DNA from: Kribbella pittospori
Lineage (GTDB): Bacteria > Actinomycetota > Actinomycetes > Propionibacteriales > Kribbellaceae
Length of the DNA: 64,000 nucleotides
Direction: 5' to 3'
Assembly: GCF_004331465.1 (NCBI RefSeq)
Contig: NZ_SJKB01000018.1
Location: 1 to 64,000, forward strand
Under the pieces are notes generated by a model. The model worked only from the letters and a program-made list of their open reading frames with translations, did no database searches and had not been told where the DNA came from. The number at the start of each line of letters is the position of its first letter. The first letter of the stretch is position 1. This document shows positions 51,814-61,119 of this stretch, in pieces. Made by a program: the position numbers and the translations under genes.

Positions 51814-54800
51814 TCAGCGGAACAGGTACGCGTTGACCGTCGTCTCCTCGGTCGTCGTCCCGGCCGCGTCGCGCAACGTGGTCCGCAGCGACACACCCTG
51901 CCCCGTCGCCGGCGTCGGGAACGTCGCGCGGTACGTCCCATGCCCGGCCGGTACGACGGCCGCAGCGTGCCACGTGCTCCCACCGTCACCGGAGACCGAG
52001 ACCGCGACCGTCGTCAGCGCCGGCGCCGACGAACCGGCCTGCGGCACAACGGTCAGCGTCGTCACCGGCGTCCGCTCGGCCAAATTGCGGCTGTCCACGG
52101 TCGGCCGGTATCCGACCGTCCACAAGGGCGTTCGACGCCCATTGGCAGACCGGAAGGTGGTCGTGTAGTCCACCCGCTCCGAGAACGCCGACACCGAAGC
52201 CCGTGTCAGCGAGGTCTGATACCGGTACGTCGCCGCGCCCCCGGGTGCCTCGATCGACCCGAACTGGTCAGCCTCGGCCACCAAGGTGCCATCGCGATAC
52301 AGCTGACCGGTCTCCGTGTCAGTCGCCGTGAGTCCAGTGTGTCCTTCCGCGTCCGACATCGGATCCATCGACACGGTCAACCGGCCGTCTGCCTGCGAGG
52401 CTCCGGCGCCCGATGGCCCGAAGGCGACCGCATTCCAGCGATTTCGGTAGGTCTCGCCGGCGCGATAGGCCTTCGCCGCAGGGTCCTCGAGCGTAGTCAC
52501 GGCGATCGGCTCCGGGTCACCCGCCGCGGTTTCGACCAGACCCTCCTGCCAGGGACCAGCGTCCAGATGCTCGACCACTGTGGCCGGCGTACCGAACGCG
52601 ACGTCGGGATAGAACGGCGCATAGCCGTCGAGGGTCGTCGTGCCGTGCAACAGTACGTCGGTCCCGGCGCCCTGATGGACGCTCGTGTGCACGGTGGCCA
52701 GGTCGCGATCGCGCACCGTCCGTTCGTACCCGGTCGGGAAGCGCGAGCCGACCTGTTCCGCAAGCCGGTACAGGTACGGCGTGTTCCGGAAGTCGCCGTC
52801 CGCACCGGGCACACCCCACTGCGACGAGACCACAGTCGTCAGTTGGTCGGCCGGCAAGGTCGGTCCTTGGCCCAACGTGGCGAGCGAACCGCCGGGGACG
52901 GTGGCGACGTACTGCTCGATCCGGCGCTTCCCGTCGGCCGACGTGCGGAGGTAGTCGGCGCTGAGATAGGCCTGCTGCGCGTCGGTCCGAGGCAGCTTCA
53001 CGCTGACCTTGCGCGCCTTGCGGGCGTCCAGGACCACAGTCGTGTCGGCGGTCAGGCGTACCGACGGCTGGACCAGCCCGTACAACGTGACGTTCGCGCC
53101 GAAGAGCTGCGAGTCGAGGGCGTACTCGCCCGCACGCAGTCGCACGGTGACCGTGCCGCTCGGATCGGTGGTGAATGTCTCGCCCGGGCGGTCGAGTGCG
53201 AAGATCGAGACGAAGGCTTCGGTGGCCGGCGTACCGTCCGCAGCGATGGTCTTGATGGTCAGGTCGTGGGCCTCGACGTCCTTCATCACGGTCAGCGGGA
53301 TCCGCACGGACTGGCCCGTCGTGGTCGCGACCAGTTGACCGACGTACCGGCCGTCGGGGCCGCTGTGGTTGGTCGCGGACGTCACCTGGACCGTCGCGGA
53401 GCCACCAGCGGGGATGGTCAGCGCATCGGTGCTCAGGGTCAAGGCCGCCGTGGGTGCGGCGCCGCCGTCCGGATCGGTCAGCTCGCCGGTCAGCTGGAGG
53501 GTGACCGCGGCCGTGCCCCTGTTGGAGTACGTCACTTCCTCGGTCACCGGCTCGTCGTCGGTGTGCGGCCAGCTCGCCGTACCGAAGGAGATCGTTGCCG
53601 GGGCCGCGACGACGGTCTGGGTGATCGCCCGCGCGACATCGACCCGGCCGGTGCCCTGTTCGAAGACAGTCAGTCCGGGCGTGGGCTTCGCGGAGGCCAT
53701 CAGCGCGCTCTTCAGGTCGAGAGCCTTCCAGTCCGGGTGCTGCTGGGCCAGGAGAGCTGCGGCTCCGGCGACATGCGGAGTCGCCATCGACGTACCGGAC
53801 TCGCGCAGGTAGTGGTCGTCGACCGGCTCGCCGATGATGGCCTCGGACCCACGGGCGGCGACGATGCCCACGCCGGGTGCGGTCAGCTCCGGCTTGATGG
53901 ACGTGCCGTCACGCCCCGGGCCCTTGCTGGAGAACGGCGCAAGCTGGTCCTCGCGGTCCACGGCGCCGACCGTCAGCGCGCCGGCGGCGCTGCCCGGCGA
54001 CAGCACCGTGCCCTCGCCCTGCTCGCCGTCGTTCCCGGCCGCGACGACGAACAGCGTGCCGGTCTCGGCGGTCAACGTGTTCAGCGCCTGCTCGACCGGG
54101 TCGTCCACGGGCCGGCCCGCGTTGCCCAGGCTGATGTTGACGATCTGCGCCTTCACGTCGTTCGCGGCCCACTCCATGCCGGCGATCAGGGTCGAGTCCG
54201 AACACACGGTGTACGTGCAGATCTTCCCGTCGTACAGGTCTGCGTCCGGCGCGACACCGCGATAGCGGCCGCCGGACGCGGCGCCCGTTCCGGCGAGGAT
54301 CGAGGCGACATGGGTGCCGTGACCCAGCTGGTCCCCGGGCTGGCCGTCGACGTTGAAGACGCCCTTGACCCGGTCGGCGAGGTCGGGATGGGTCGCGTCG
54401 ATCCCGCTGTCGAGGACTGCGATCCGGACGCCCTTGCCGGTGAACCCGGCCTGCCACGCGACCGGCCCACCGATCTGCGGGACGGACTTGTCCAGCAGTG
54501 GCTTGCGCTTGCCGTCCAGCCAGATCTTCTCGGGTCCACTGGACCCCAGTACGGCGGCACCGGTCAGGAAGGTCGATGCCGTCCGCTTGTCGACCTTGCC
54601 GGCTGTGGCGTCGACGACATCGAGCCGGCGCTGCTGCTGGAGTCCGGTGGTCGCGGCCCGTTGCGTCGCGTGCTGGACGAGGACCGGGATCGTGGTGGTG
54701 TGCGCATCGTCGTACCCGGACTCGATCAGGCCGGTGACGTCGAACAGCCGCGGGTCCAATCGGCCGGCGGCGAGCGGTGCGCGGACATCGGCCGGGATCA

Positions 54801-55071
54801 CGGTCAGTCGCCCGTCGACCTTGCTCATGCCGAACCCGAGGTTCTTCCGGCCCGGCCCGGGCTCCACCCCAGGCGCACCACGCTCCGGCACGACCACCCG
54901 GTCACCGGTGATCAGAGTGACGTACGTCGTGCGCCCGGCGGCGGCCGGATGCCCGCCGGCCGTCGTACTGGCGGCCGTCGTACTGGCGGATGTCGTCGTA
55001 GCCGCTGCCGTCGCCAGTGCGGCGCCGAGCAGAACAGCGACGCCTGCCCATCGCGAAGCCTTGCCTGCCAT
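51814..55071 (-). CDS. secreted S8-family serine peptidase, large multidomain
   Basis: 1085 residues. Signal peptide (residues 1-24), Ala/Thr-rich linker, propeptide-like region to about 190, then the subtilisin domain with Asp221 (VLDSGID), His251 (GHGTHV), oxyanion Asn347 and Ser428 (GTSMATPHVAG). After about 470 come beta-rich regions (PPC- or Fn3-like) with no cysteines typical of cell anchoring. It is an extracellular protease of the kumamolisin-independent subtilisin group. Single gene, with the MBL gene downstream. Confidence 0.88.
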   Translation of the reverse strand: MAGKASRWAGVAVLLGAALATAAATTTSASTTAASTTAGGHPAAAGRTTYVTLITGDRVVVPERGAPGVEPGPGRKNLGFGMSKVDGRLTVIPADVRAPLAAGRLDPRLFDVTGLIESGYDDAHTTTIPVLVQHATQRAATTGLQQQRRLDVVDATAGKVDKRTASTFLTGAAVLGSSGPEKIWLDGKRKPLLDKSVPQIGGPVAWQAGFTGKGVRIAVLDSGIDATHPDLADRVKGVFNVDGQPGDQLGHGTHVASILAGTGAASGGRYRGVAPDADLYDGKICTYTVCSDSTLIAGMEWAANDVKAQIVNISLGNAGRPVDDPVEQALNTLTAETGTLFVVAAGNDGEQGEGTVLSPGSAAGALTVGAVDREDQLAPFSSKGPGRDGTSIKPELTAPGVGIVAARGSEAIIGEPVDDHYLRESGTSMATPHVAGAAALLAQQHPDWKALDLKSALMASAKPTPGLTVFEQGTGRVDVARAITQTVVAAPATISFGTASWPHTDDEPVTEEVTYSNRGTAAVTLQLTGELTDPDGGAAPTAALTLSTDALTIPAGGSATVQVTSATNHSGPDGRYVGQLVATTTGQSVRIPLTVMKDVEAHDLTIKTIAADGTPATEAFVSIFALDRPGETFTTDPSGTVTVRLRAGEYALDSQLFGANVTLYGLVQPSVRLTADTTVVLDARKARKVSVKLPRTDAQQAYLSADYLRTSADGKRRIEQYVATVPGGSLATLGQGPTLPADQLTTVVSSQWGVPGADGDFRNTPYLYRLAEQVGSRFPTGYERTVRDRDLATVHTSVHQGAGTDVLLHGTTTLDGYAPFYPDVAFGTPATVVEHLDAGPWQEGLVETAAGDPEPIAVTTLEDPAAKAYRAGETYRNRWNAVAFGPSGAGASQADGRLTVSMDPMSDAEGHTGLTATDTETGQLYRDGTLVAEADQFGSIEAPGGAATYRYQTSLTRASVSAFSERVDYTTTFRSANGRRTPLWTVGYRPTVDSRNLAERTPVTTLTVVPQAGSSAPALTTVAVSVSGDGGSTWHAAAVVPAGHGTYRATFPTPATGQGVSLRTTLRDAAGTTTEETTVNAYLFR

Positions 55072-55134
55072 CGGACCCTCCCGGTTGTCGATCCCCCTGT
55101 AACTACGGGGTGCGCGCCGGGAAGGGTTGCGTGC

Positions 55135-55731
55135 TCAGGGCAGGAGGAGCCACGTGGCGAGGGTTGCCATCAGGAAGGCGATGCCGGTGTCGAGGTACCG
55201 CCAGGCTCGGGGGCGCGAGAAGACCGGGGTGAGAGTGCGGGAGAAGAAGCCGAGCGAGAAGAACCAAGTGAAGCTGGCGGCGACGGCGCCGAGCCCGTAG
55301 AACCAGCGGCCGTCGGCGCCGCGCTGGTTGGCGAGGGAGCCGAGCAGGACGACGGTGTCGAGATAGACGTGGGGGTTGAGGTAGGTGAAGGCGAGGCAGG
55401 TCAGTACGACACTGCGCAGCGCGGTGGGCGCGTGATCGGCAGGGCTGATGGAGCCGGGGTTGAAGGCTCGCTTCAGGGCGAAGGCGGCGTACAGGTAGAG
55501 GAAGGCGGCGCCGCCGTACTTCGCCGCATCGAGGGCCAACTGACTCTGGGTAAGTAGGGCGCCGAGGCCCGCGATACCGCCGGAGATGAGGAGCGCGTCG
55601 GACAACGCGCAGGTGAGGACCACCGGCAGGACGTGCTCACGGCGCAGGCCCTGGCGCAGCACGAAGGCGTTCTGGGCGCCGATCGCGACGATCAGCGACA
55701 AGGACGTGGCAAAGCCGGCGAGGAGGGGCAT
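55135..55731 (-). CDS. LysE/ArgO-type amino-acid exporter
   Basis: 198 residues with five to six membrane segments. The N-terminal FATSLSLIVAIGAQNAFVLR is the LysE signature. It exports lysine or arginine. It is divergent from an ArgP/LysG regulator, the classical pair, with a 73-base gap holding a clear inverted repeat. Confidence 0.9.
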   Translation of the reverse strand: MPLLAGFATSLSLIVAIGAQNAFVLRQGLRREHVLPVVLTCALSDALLISGGIAGLGALLTQSQLALDAAKYGGAAFLYLYAAFALKRAFNPGSISPADHAPTALRSVVLTCLAFTYLNPHVYLDTVVLLGSLANQRGADGRWFYGLGAVAASFTWFFSLGFFSRTLTPVFSRPRAWRYLDTGIAFLMATLATWLLLP

Positions 55732-55778
55732 ACCTCGACGGTAGGCAGCGGATGTGCGGACAAACCAGCTAAAGATTC

Positions 55779-55802
55779 TGAAGCAGCATTAGGATTGCTT
55801 CA
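55779..55802. promoter_or_regulatory. ArgP/LysG-type operator
   Basis: TGAAGCA (55779-55785) and TGCTTCA (55796-55802) are perfect inverted halves 10 bases apart, ending 2 bases before the regulator ATG. Confidence 0.7.
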
Positions 55803-55804
55803 TC

Positions 55805-56692
55805 ATGCAGTTCGACTCCGCGCAGCTCGAGACGTTCGCAGCCGTCCTCGACGAGGGCAGTTTCGACGCGGCGGCGCGGCGTCTGCGCGTCACGCCATCC
55901 GCGGTCAGTCAGCGAATCAAGGCCTTGGAGAGCCGGCTCGGTCAGGTCGTCGTGATGCGCGGTAAGCCGGCGCGTCCGACCGCGGCCGGTGAGGCGCTGC
56001 TCCGGCTCGCGCGGCAGGTCTCGCTGCTCGAATTGGAGGCGATCGTCGCGGTCCGCGGCACGGTCGAGGCGCTCCGGCTGCCGATCGCGGTGAACGCGGA
56101 CTCGCTGAACAACTGGTTCCTGCCGGCGATGCTCGACCTGTCCCAGAGCCTCGACGCCAGGTTCCTGGTCCACCAGGAGGACGAGGAACACTCGGCCGAA
56201 TTCCTCCGCAACGGTACGGTCCTGGCCGCGGTGACCGCCGATCCGCGGCCGGTCCAGGGCTGCCGCGTCGTACCGCTCGGCAAGATGCGATACCTGCCGG
56301 TCGCCACCCCCGAGTACGCCGAGCGCTGGCTGGCCGGCAGGCCACTCGCGGACGCGCTCGCCGAGGCACCGATGGTGATCTTCAACGCCAAGGACGTCCT
56401 GCAGCACCGGCTGATTCGCAAGGTGACCCGGCGCCGGATGGACCCGCCGACGCACGCGGTCCCGGCTCCCGGCGCCTTCCACCAAGCGGTCCGGATCGGC
56501 CTCGGCTGGGGCATGATCGAGGACGAGATCGCCGAGCCCGAGCTGGCCGCCGGCCGCCTGGTGGACGTTGCCCCCGGCAAATACATCGACGTGCCGTTGT
56601 ACTGGCAGCACTGGAAGCTGGAGTCGCCCATCCTGGACGCGCTCACAGCCGCGGTGCTGCGGGCCGCTGCGGCAGGTCTTCGTACGTCGTGA
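55805..56692 (+). CDS. LysR-family regulator, ArgP/LysG-like
   Basis: 295 residues. Helix-turn-helix FAAVLDEGSFDAAARRLRVTPSAVSQRIK begins near residue 11 (split here over two helices), with an effector domain carrying the ArgP-type WFLPAMLD and PVATPEYAERWL. It should activate the divergent exporter when lysine or arginine is in excess. Its own start is next to the operator, so autorepression is likely. Confidence 0.87.
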   Translation: MQFDSAQLETFAAVLDEGSFDAAARRLRVTPSAVSQRIKALESRLGQVVVMRGKPARPTAAGEALLRLARQVSLLELEAIVAVRGTVEALRLPIAVNADSLNNWFLPAMLDLSQSLDARFLVHQEDEEHSAEFLRNGTVLAAVTADPRPVQGCRVVPLGKMRYLPVATPEYAERWLAGRPLADALAEAPMVIFNAKDVLQHRLIRKVTRRRMDPPTHAVPAPGAFHQAVRIGLGWGMIEDEIAEPELAAGRLVDVAPGKYIDVPLYWQHWKLESPILDALTAAVLRAAAAGLRTS

Positions 56693-56732
56693 CCTCGATC
56701 GCGTTCCCGCGATGACTGTACGGCGGTCTTAG

Positions 56733-56760
56733 ACGTTTGTACAAGACATTTGTATGAGAC
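56733..56760. repeat. overlapping 15-base direct repeats before the TetR gene
   Basis: ACGTTTGTACAAGAC (56733-56747) and ACATTTGTATGAGAC (56746-56760) match at 11 of 15 positions in tandem. They stop 21 bases before the TetR start, a possible operator. Confidence 0.35.
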
Positions 56761-56781
56761 GTGCGTGCTAGGGTGGCGAGC

Positions 56782-57366
56782 ATGGGTAACCGGGAGGCGC
56801 TGATCGAGGGCGCGAAGACCTGCCTGCTGGAGAAGGGCTACAGCCGGACCACCGCGCGCGACATCGCGACCGCGGCCGGCGTCAGCCTGGCGGCGATCGG
56901 GTACCACTTCGGCTCGAAAGAAGCGCTGCTCAACGAGGCGATGCGCGAGGCGCTGATCGGGGAATGGGCCGCCGAGGTGGGCGGTGCGATGGCGGCCCGG
57001 GAGGCCGGCGGCGGTTCACGGGAGCGATTCGTCGCGACCTGGCGCCAGGTCGTCGAGAGCCTGTCGAACCCTCGGCTGCGAGCGTTGTGGACAACCCAGT
57101 TCGAGATCCTCAGCCTCGGCGCGAGCCAGCCCGAGTTGGTGGCCGAGCTGTCCAAGATGCAGGGCGAGGCGCGCGAAGGTCTGGCGCAGCTGTTCGGGAC
57201 GATCGACGCCGACAGCGACCCGGAGACGGCTCAGGCCGTCGGATCATTCATGCAAGCACTGATGCTAGGCGTGGTCGCGCTGCACCTGTTCGACGCGGAC
57301 AGCGCTCCCACGGGTCAGGAGCTCGCGCGGTCGATCCGGCTCGTCGCGGATCGACTGGACGGCTGA
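56782..57366 (+). CDS. TetR-family transcriptional regulator
   Basis: 194 residues. Helix-turn-helix TTARDIATAAGVSLAAIGYHF (about 28-48) and a TetR C-terminal domain. The target is unclear; neighbours are an ArgP regulator and a GNAT gene. The ATG at 56782 starts MGNREAL; the GTGGCGAG before it is not a strong ribosome-binding site. Confidence 0.85.
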   Translation: MGNREALIEGAKTCLLEKGYSRTTARDIATAAGVSLAAIGYHFGSKEALLNEAMREALIGEWAAEVGGAMAAREAGGGSRERFVATWRQVVESLSNPRLRALWTTQFEILSLGASQPELVAELSKMQGEAREGLAQLFGTIDADSDPETAQAVGSFMQALMLGVVALHLFDADSAPTGQELARSIRLVADRLDG

Positions 57367-57367
57367 G

Positions 57368-57871
57368 CTACAGCGGGCGGTGCATCACGTGCAGGCCGAC
57401 GTACCCGTGCTTGGGGTGGTCGAAGGCCTCCGGCACCGTGCCGATGATGCTGAAGCCGAGCGCCTGCCACAGATGTACGGCGGACTCGTTGGTTTCCACC
57501 ACCGCGTTGAACTGGATGGACCGGAACCCTTCCCGGGCAGCCCAGTCGATCATGTCCTGACCGAGCAGCCGGCCGACGCCCTCGCCCCGGGCCGCCGAGT
57601 CGACCATGAAGCTCGCGCTGGCGACATGCGATCCCGGACCCGGGCGGTTCGGGTACATGTTGGCAGTGCCCAGAACGGTGCCGTCGGCATCGACCGCGAC
57701 CGTGGTCCGGCTGCGCGCGGCGCTCGACGGTGACATCCAGAGCGGGCGCGCCTGCTCCTCGGTCAGCTCCGGGTCGTACGCGTACGTCTCACGCGCGGTG
57801 ACGATCTCGTGGAAGAACGGCCAGATGGCCGGCCAGTCGGCGTCGGTCGCGGTCCTGATCTGCACTGTCAT
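57368..57871 (-). CDS. GNAT-family N-acetyltransferase
   Basis: 167 residues. Motif A VDSAARGEGVGRLLGQDMID (about 86-105), C-terminal ALGFSIIGTVP. Related to phosphinothricin-type acetyltransferases in layout, though substrate is unknown. ATG at 57871. Confidence 0.83.
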   Translation of the reverse strand: MTVQIRTATDADWPAIWPFFHEIVTARETYAYDPELTEEQARPLWMSPSSAARSRTTVAVDADGTVLGTANMYPNRPGPGSHVASASFMVDSAARGEGVGRLLGQDMIDWAAREGFRSIQFNAVVETNESAVHLWQALGFSIIGTVPEAFDHPKHGYVGLHVMHRPL

Positions 57872-57943
57872 GGTGCGAGAAGCATCACCCGTCGGGCGGC
57901 GGATGCCAACCGGATATCGCCGTACGCCATAGACTTCTCGGGG

Positions 57944-59056
57944 ATGACAAACACCGTGGTCCAAGGGCTGCCGCGCTGGAGTCTGGCCGTGCCCCCACTC
58001 GCTCTCGTCGTCCTGGTCCTGTCCTGGGGTCGTGATCTGGGCACCATCCTGCTGATCCTGGTCTGCGCCGGTCTCGGCGCGGCGGTGATCGCGGCCGTCC
58101 ACCACGCCGAAGTGGTCGCGCATCGCGTCGGTGAACCGTTCGGCACATTGATCCTCGCGCTCGCGGTGACAGTCATCGAGGTCGCACTGATCGTGACGCT
58201 GATGGCGTCCGGCGGCGACAAGGCCGCGTCGCTGGCGCGGGACACCGTGTTCGCCGCGGTGATGATCACCTGCAACGGCATCCTCGGCCTGTCACTCGTT
58301 GTCGGCTCGTTACGCCATCACGTCCAGGACTTCCGCGTCCGTGCGTCGACCGGTGTGCTCGCGGTGATGACCGCGCTGGTGACGCTGAGCCTGGTGCTGC
58401 CGACGTTCACGACCAGCGCGCCGGGCCCGCAGTTCAGCACGGCTCAGCTCGCGTTCGCCGGTGTTGCGTCACTCGTGATGTACGGCGTTTTCGTCTTCGT
58501 CCAGACGATCCGGCACCGGGACTACTTCCTTCCCGTCCCCGACGCGGAGGCCGAAGGCGAGGACGAGGAGGGCGAGGAGGCGCATGCGGCCGCGCCGAGT
58601 TCCAAGACCGCGCTACTCAGCCTCGGCCTGTTGTTCGTCTGCCTGATCTCGGTCGTCGGCCTCGCCAAGACGGTCTCGCCACGGCTCGAGTCAGCAGTGG
58701 AGTCGGCCGGTGCACCGCTGGGCGTGGTCGGTGTTGTCATCGCGCTGCTGGTGCTGCTGCCGGAGACGGTTGCCGCAGTACGCGCCGCACTGCGGAACCG
58801 TCTCCAGACCAGCGTCAACCTGGCCCTCGGCTCGGCACTCGCCAGCATCGGCCTGACCATCCCGGCCATCGCGGTCGCGTCGATCTGGCTGGACGGGCCG
58901 CTGGTGCTCGGCCTGGGGGCCAAGGAGATGGTGCTGTTCGCGCTGACCGTCGTGACCAGCATCCTCACCCTCGCCACCGGTCGGGCGACCCTGCTTCAGG
59001 GCGCCGTGCACCTGATGGTGTTCAGCGCGTTCCTGTTCCTTGCCGTAAGCCCTTGA
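57944..59056 (+). CDS. cation/proton antiporter, ChaA-like
   Basis: 370 residues, ten to eleven membrane segments in two inverted halves. The conserved acidic residues are in AVTVIEVALIVTLM and VLLPETVAAVRAAL, as in CaCA-family antiporters, with a long acidic cytoplasmic linker (EAEGEDEEGEEA near residue 205). It exports calcium, sodium or potassium against protons. Its last 35 bases overlap the convergent ankyrin gene. Confidence 0.85.
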   Translation: MTNTVVQGLPRWSLAVPPLALVVLVLSWGRDLGTILLILVCAGLGAAVIAAVHHAEVVAHRVGEPFGTLILALAVTVIEVALIVTLMASGGDKAASLARDTVFAAVMITCNGILGLSLVVGSLRHHVQDFRVRASTGVLAVMTALVTLSLVLPTFTTSAPGPQFSTAQLAFAGVASLVMYGVFVFVQTIRHRDYFLPVPDAEAEGEDEEGEEAHAAAPSSKTALLSLGLLFVCLISVVGLAKTVSPRLESAVESAGAPLGVVGVVIALLVLLPETVAAVRAALRNRLQTSVNLALGSALASIGLTIPAIAVASIWLDGPLVLGLGAKEMVLFALTVVTSILTLATGRATLLQGAVHLMVFSAFLFLAVSP

Positions 59057-60488
59057 GGTAGTCGATCACCGCCTGCTTGCGATCGTCGTCCGCCCAGCTG
59101 TGCTCGGCCCAGCCCAGTGCGTTGCCGTTGTAGGACGGATCGCGCAGCTCCGGATCGCTCCCGAGCTCGATCAGCTTCTTCACGGTCTCGAGGTGACCGC
59201 TGATCGCCGCCTGGTGGATCGGCGCGGATCCCGCCATCACGCTGAGGTCGAAGCCCAGGTTCTGCAACGGCTCCAGGGCTTCGGTCCGGCCGATCTCGGC
59301 GGCCCGGATGGGAAGGTACGGGTTGCGCGCGATGGCTCGCGCGACCAGCTCGGGACTGACGTCCGGGGTCTCTCCCCGCATGACTGCTGCGAAGACCTCG
59401 TGTACGTCGTCCAGCGGCGCCGCACCGCGAGCCCGCAGCAGCTCCGCGATCTCGGTGTGTCCCTGGATGGCGGCGAACTCGTAGGCGCGATGCCCACAGA
59501 AGCCCGGATGCTCGGTGCCGCGCCCCTCCGGATCGATGCCTTGGGCAAGCACCAGTTCGGCCCGGTGCAGCAGGCCTGTCGACGCCGCGAAGACGAGCTC
59601 GTCCTCCAGGAGTTGCTGCGGTGTCGGGTGGGCGGTCGTCATCCGCTGGTGCCACGGACCGCCGTCGCCCTTGCCCAGTCCGTACTCGAGCAGGAGTTCC
59701 AGGTGCACATCGTCGTACGGCGGAGGGCAGCCGGGACCGCAGTTGTACATGGTCTGGCTGTCGTTCGGATCGGCTCCGGCGTCCAGCAGCAACCGGGCGA
59801 GCTCGACCCGGTTGCGATGCGGTGGCTGATCGCCTTCGCCACGACCGAACGCCCCGGTCAACGCGGTGAACGGTGACGGCATGCCCTGCCACAGATAGCC
59901 CGCGTTCGGGTCGGCGCCGTGTTCGAGGAACAGCCGCGCGATCTCCACCTGATGCGGTACGTCGAGCCGCCCGTAAGTGATGTACAACAACGGTTGCCAG
60001 CGGTAAGGACCGCCTTCTTCCCTTGCCTGCCAGGGATCTGCCGCAAGGACCTCGCGTATGCCGTCCAGCTCGCCGGCCACCGCCATCGTGTAGATGTTGC
60101 TCCGAGCAACCTCTGGGAACTGTTCGAGCAACTGCTCTGCGGACCGCTGCCGGGCCGGATCGTCCTGCCCATAATGCAGTGTCGCGAGCCGCAAGAACTC
60201 CTCGGCGCGTTGCTCCGGGGTGTCGAGCGGACCACCGATCGACTGGCGGTGCGGGGAGCGGCTGTACTGGTCGACCAGCTCCAGATGCCGGACGATGCGC
60301 GGCCAGCTGGGGAAGCCGTAGCTGCGGGCGATCACCAGTTGCGCGTCGGCCAGCGACTGCACGGGATGGAACTCGTCGGCCAGGGCGACGGCCTCGTCGT
60401 CCCCGGCACGGACCTGCTTGAGCAGAGTCTTGGCCTGCTTGCGCAGGTGGTCCAGGTGCGGGTCGTTCGGGAGATTCCGGGTCGGCAT
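59022..60488 (-). CDS. ankyrin-repeat protein
   Basis: 488 residues. The N-terminal 60 residues are charged (LRKQAKTLLKQVRAGDDEAV). Ankyrin-like units are visible: FLEHGADPNAGYL (near 190), LLDAGADPNDSQT (near 235), LLRARGAAPLDDVHE and LIELGSDPELRD (near the end). Ankyrin proteins bind other proteins; the partner is unknown. It is not secreted by any signal seen. Divergent neighbours offer no clue. Confidence 0.8.
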   Translation of the reverse strand: MPTRNLPNDPHLDHLRKQAKTLLKQVRAGDDEAVALADEFHPVQSLADAQLVIARSYGFPSWPRIVRHLELVDQYSRSPHRQSIGGPLDTPEQRAEEFLRLATLHYGQDDPARQRSAEQLLEQFPEVARSNIYTMAVAGELDGIREVLAADPWQAREEGGPYRWQPLLYITYGRLDVPHQVEIARLFLEHGADPNAGYLWQGMPSPFTALTGAFGRGEGDQPPHRNRVELARLLLDAGADPNDSQTMYNCGPGCPPPYDDVHLELLLEYGLGKGDGGPWHQRMTTAHPTPQQLLEDELVFAASTGLLHRAELVLAQGIDPEGRGTEHPGFCGHRAYEFAAIQGHTEIAELLRARGAAPLDDVHEVFAAVMRGETPDVSPELVARAIARNPYLPIRAAEIGRTEALEPLQNLGFDLSVMAGSAPIHQAAISGHLETVKKLIELGSDPELRDPSYNGNALGWAEHSWADDDRKQAVIDYLKGLRQGTGTR

Positions 60489-60632
60489 CGCGACCTCCTC
60501 TCTACGAGCCTGCTGTCCGCGTCGTCAGGCGAGAAAGGAGGTGAACAACAACCACACAACTCCGTGATCAGGTGGGCTGAGCCCTTCCCGCGGACCGGTG
60601 GCACCCTGAGTGCCTACCGGCACGGTAACCCA

Positions 60633-60998
60633 TCAAGGCTTTTCCATCCACCACTCGGTGAACTCGTGCGCGCGGTCGCGGGCGAGGCGGATCACCCACA
60701 GGTTGCTGAACTCGCTCGGCGGCTGGGTCTGGTACGTCGTCCAGCCGCGGACGAACCCGACACCGTCGCCGAACCCGAGCACCTCGTACTCGAACCTCGT
60801 CTCACCCGGTGCGTCGGCAACCTCCAGCCAGGCCGCGACGATCGCATCCCGGCCGACCACTGGCTCGTCGTCCGGCCGGCGGTACCAGGTCGCGTCCTCG
60901 GTCCAGAGCGCCGCGATGTGACCCGGATCGTTCGACTCCCAGGCCTTCCGGTACTTCGCGACCCACCGGTCGAGGTCCTTCTCCCGGATCCTCGTCAT
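60633..60998 (-). CDS. NTF2-like (SnoaL) family protein
   Basis: 121 residues, a cone-shaped NTF2-like fold (KYRKAWESNDPGHIAALWTE, WLEVADAPGETRFEYEVLGF, then WVIRLARD). Such proteins are small enzymes or binding proteins. No active-site residues can be named. Confidence 0.75.
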   Translation of the reverse strand: MTRIREKDLDRWVAKYRKAWESNDPGHIAALWTEDATWYRRPDDEPVVGRDAIVAAWLEVADAPGETRFEYEVLGFGDGVGFVRGWTTYQTQPPSEFSNLWVIRLARDRAHEFTEWWMEKP

Positions 60999-61045
60999 GC
61001 GGACATCCTGCCGCAGCGCGAGACCCAGCTCACGTCATCGCCCAC

Positions 61046-61105
61046 TTGAACATGTTCAAAAATCGGTCGTACGCTCGGTGCGTGACCAAATTTGAACGTG
61101 TTCAG
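61046..61105. promoter_or_regulatory. two TetR-type operators of the DCC operon
   Basis: TTGAACATGTTCAA (61046-61059) is a perfect palindrome and TTGAACGTGTTCAG (61092-61105) a near copy, starts 46 bases apart. TTGAAC also serves as a -35 box with TACGCT (61070-61075) as -10, spacer 18. The TetR gene at 61930 is in the same operon and is the likely repressor. Confidence 0.7.
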
Positions 61106-61119
61106 TTTGTGAGGACGTG

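Noticed and set aside
51169..55557. Very long open frame opposite the S8 protease
   Set aside because: It is a GC-rich antisense shadow with Arg/Gly-rich composition and no domain; the protease on the other strand has signal peptide and full catalytic triad.
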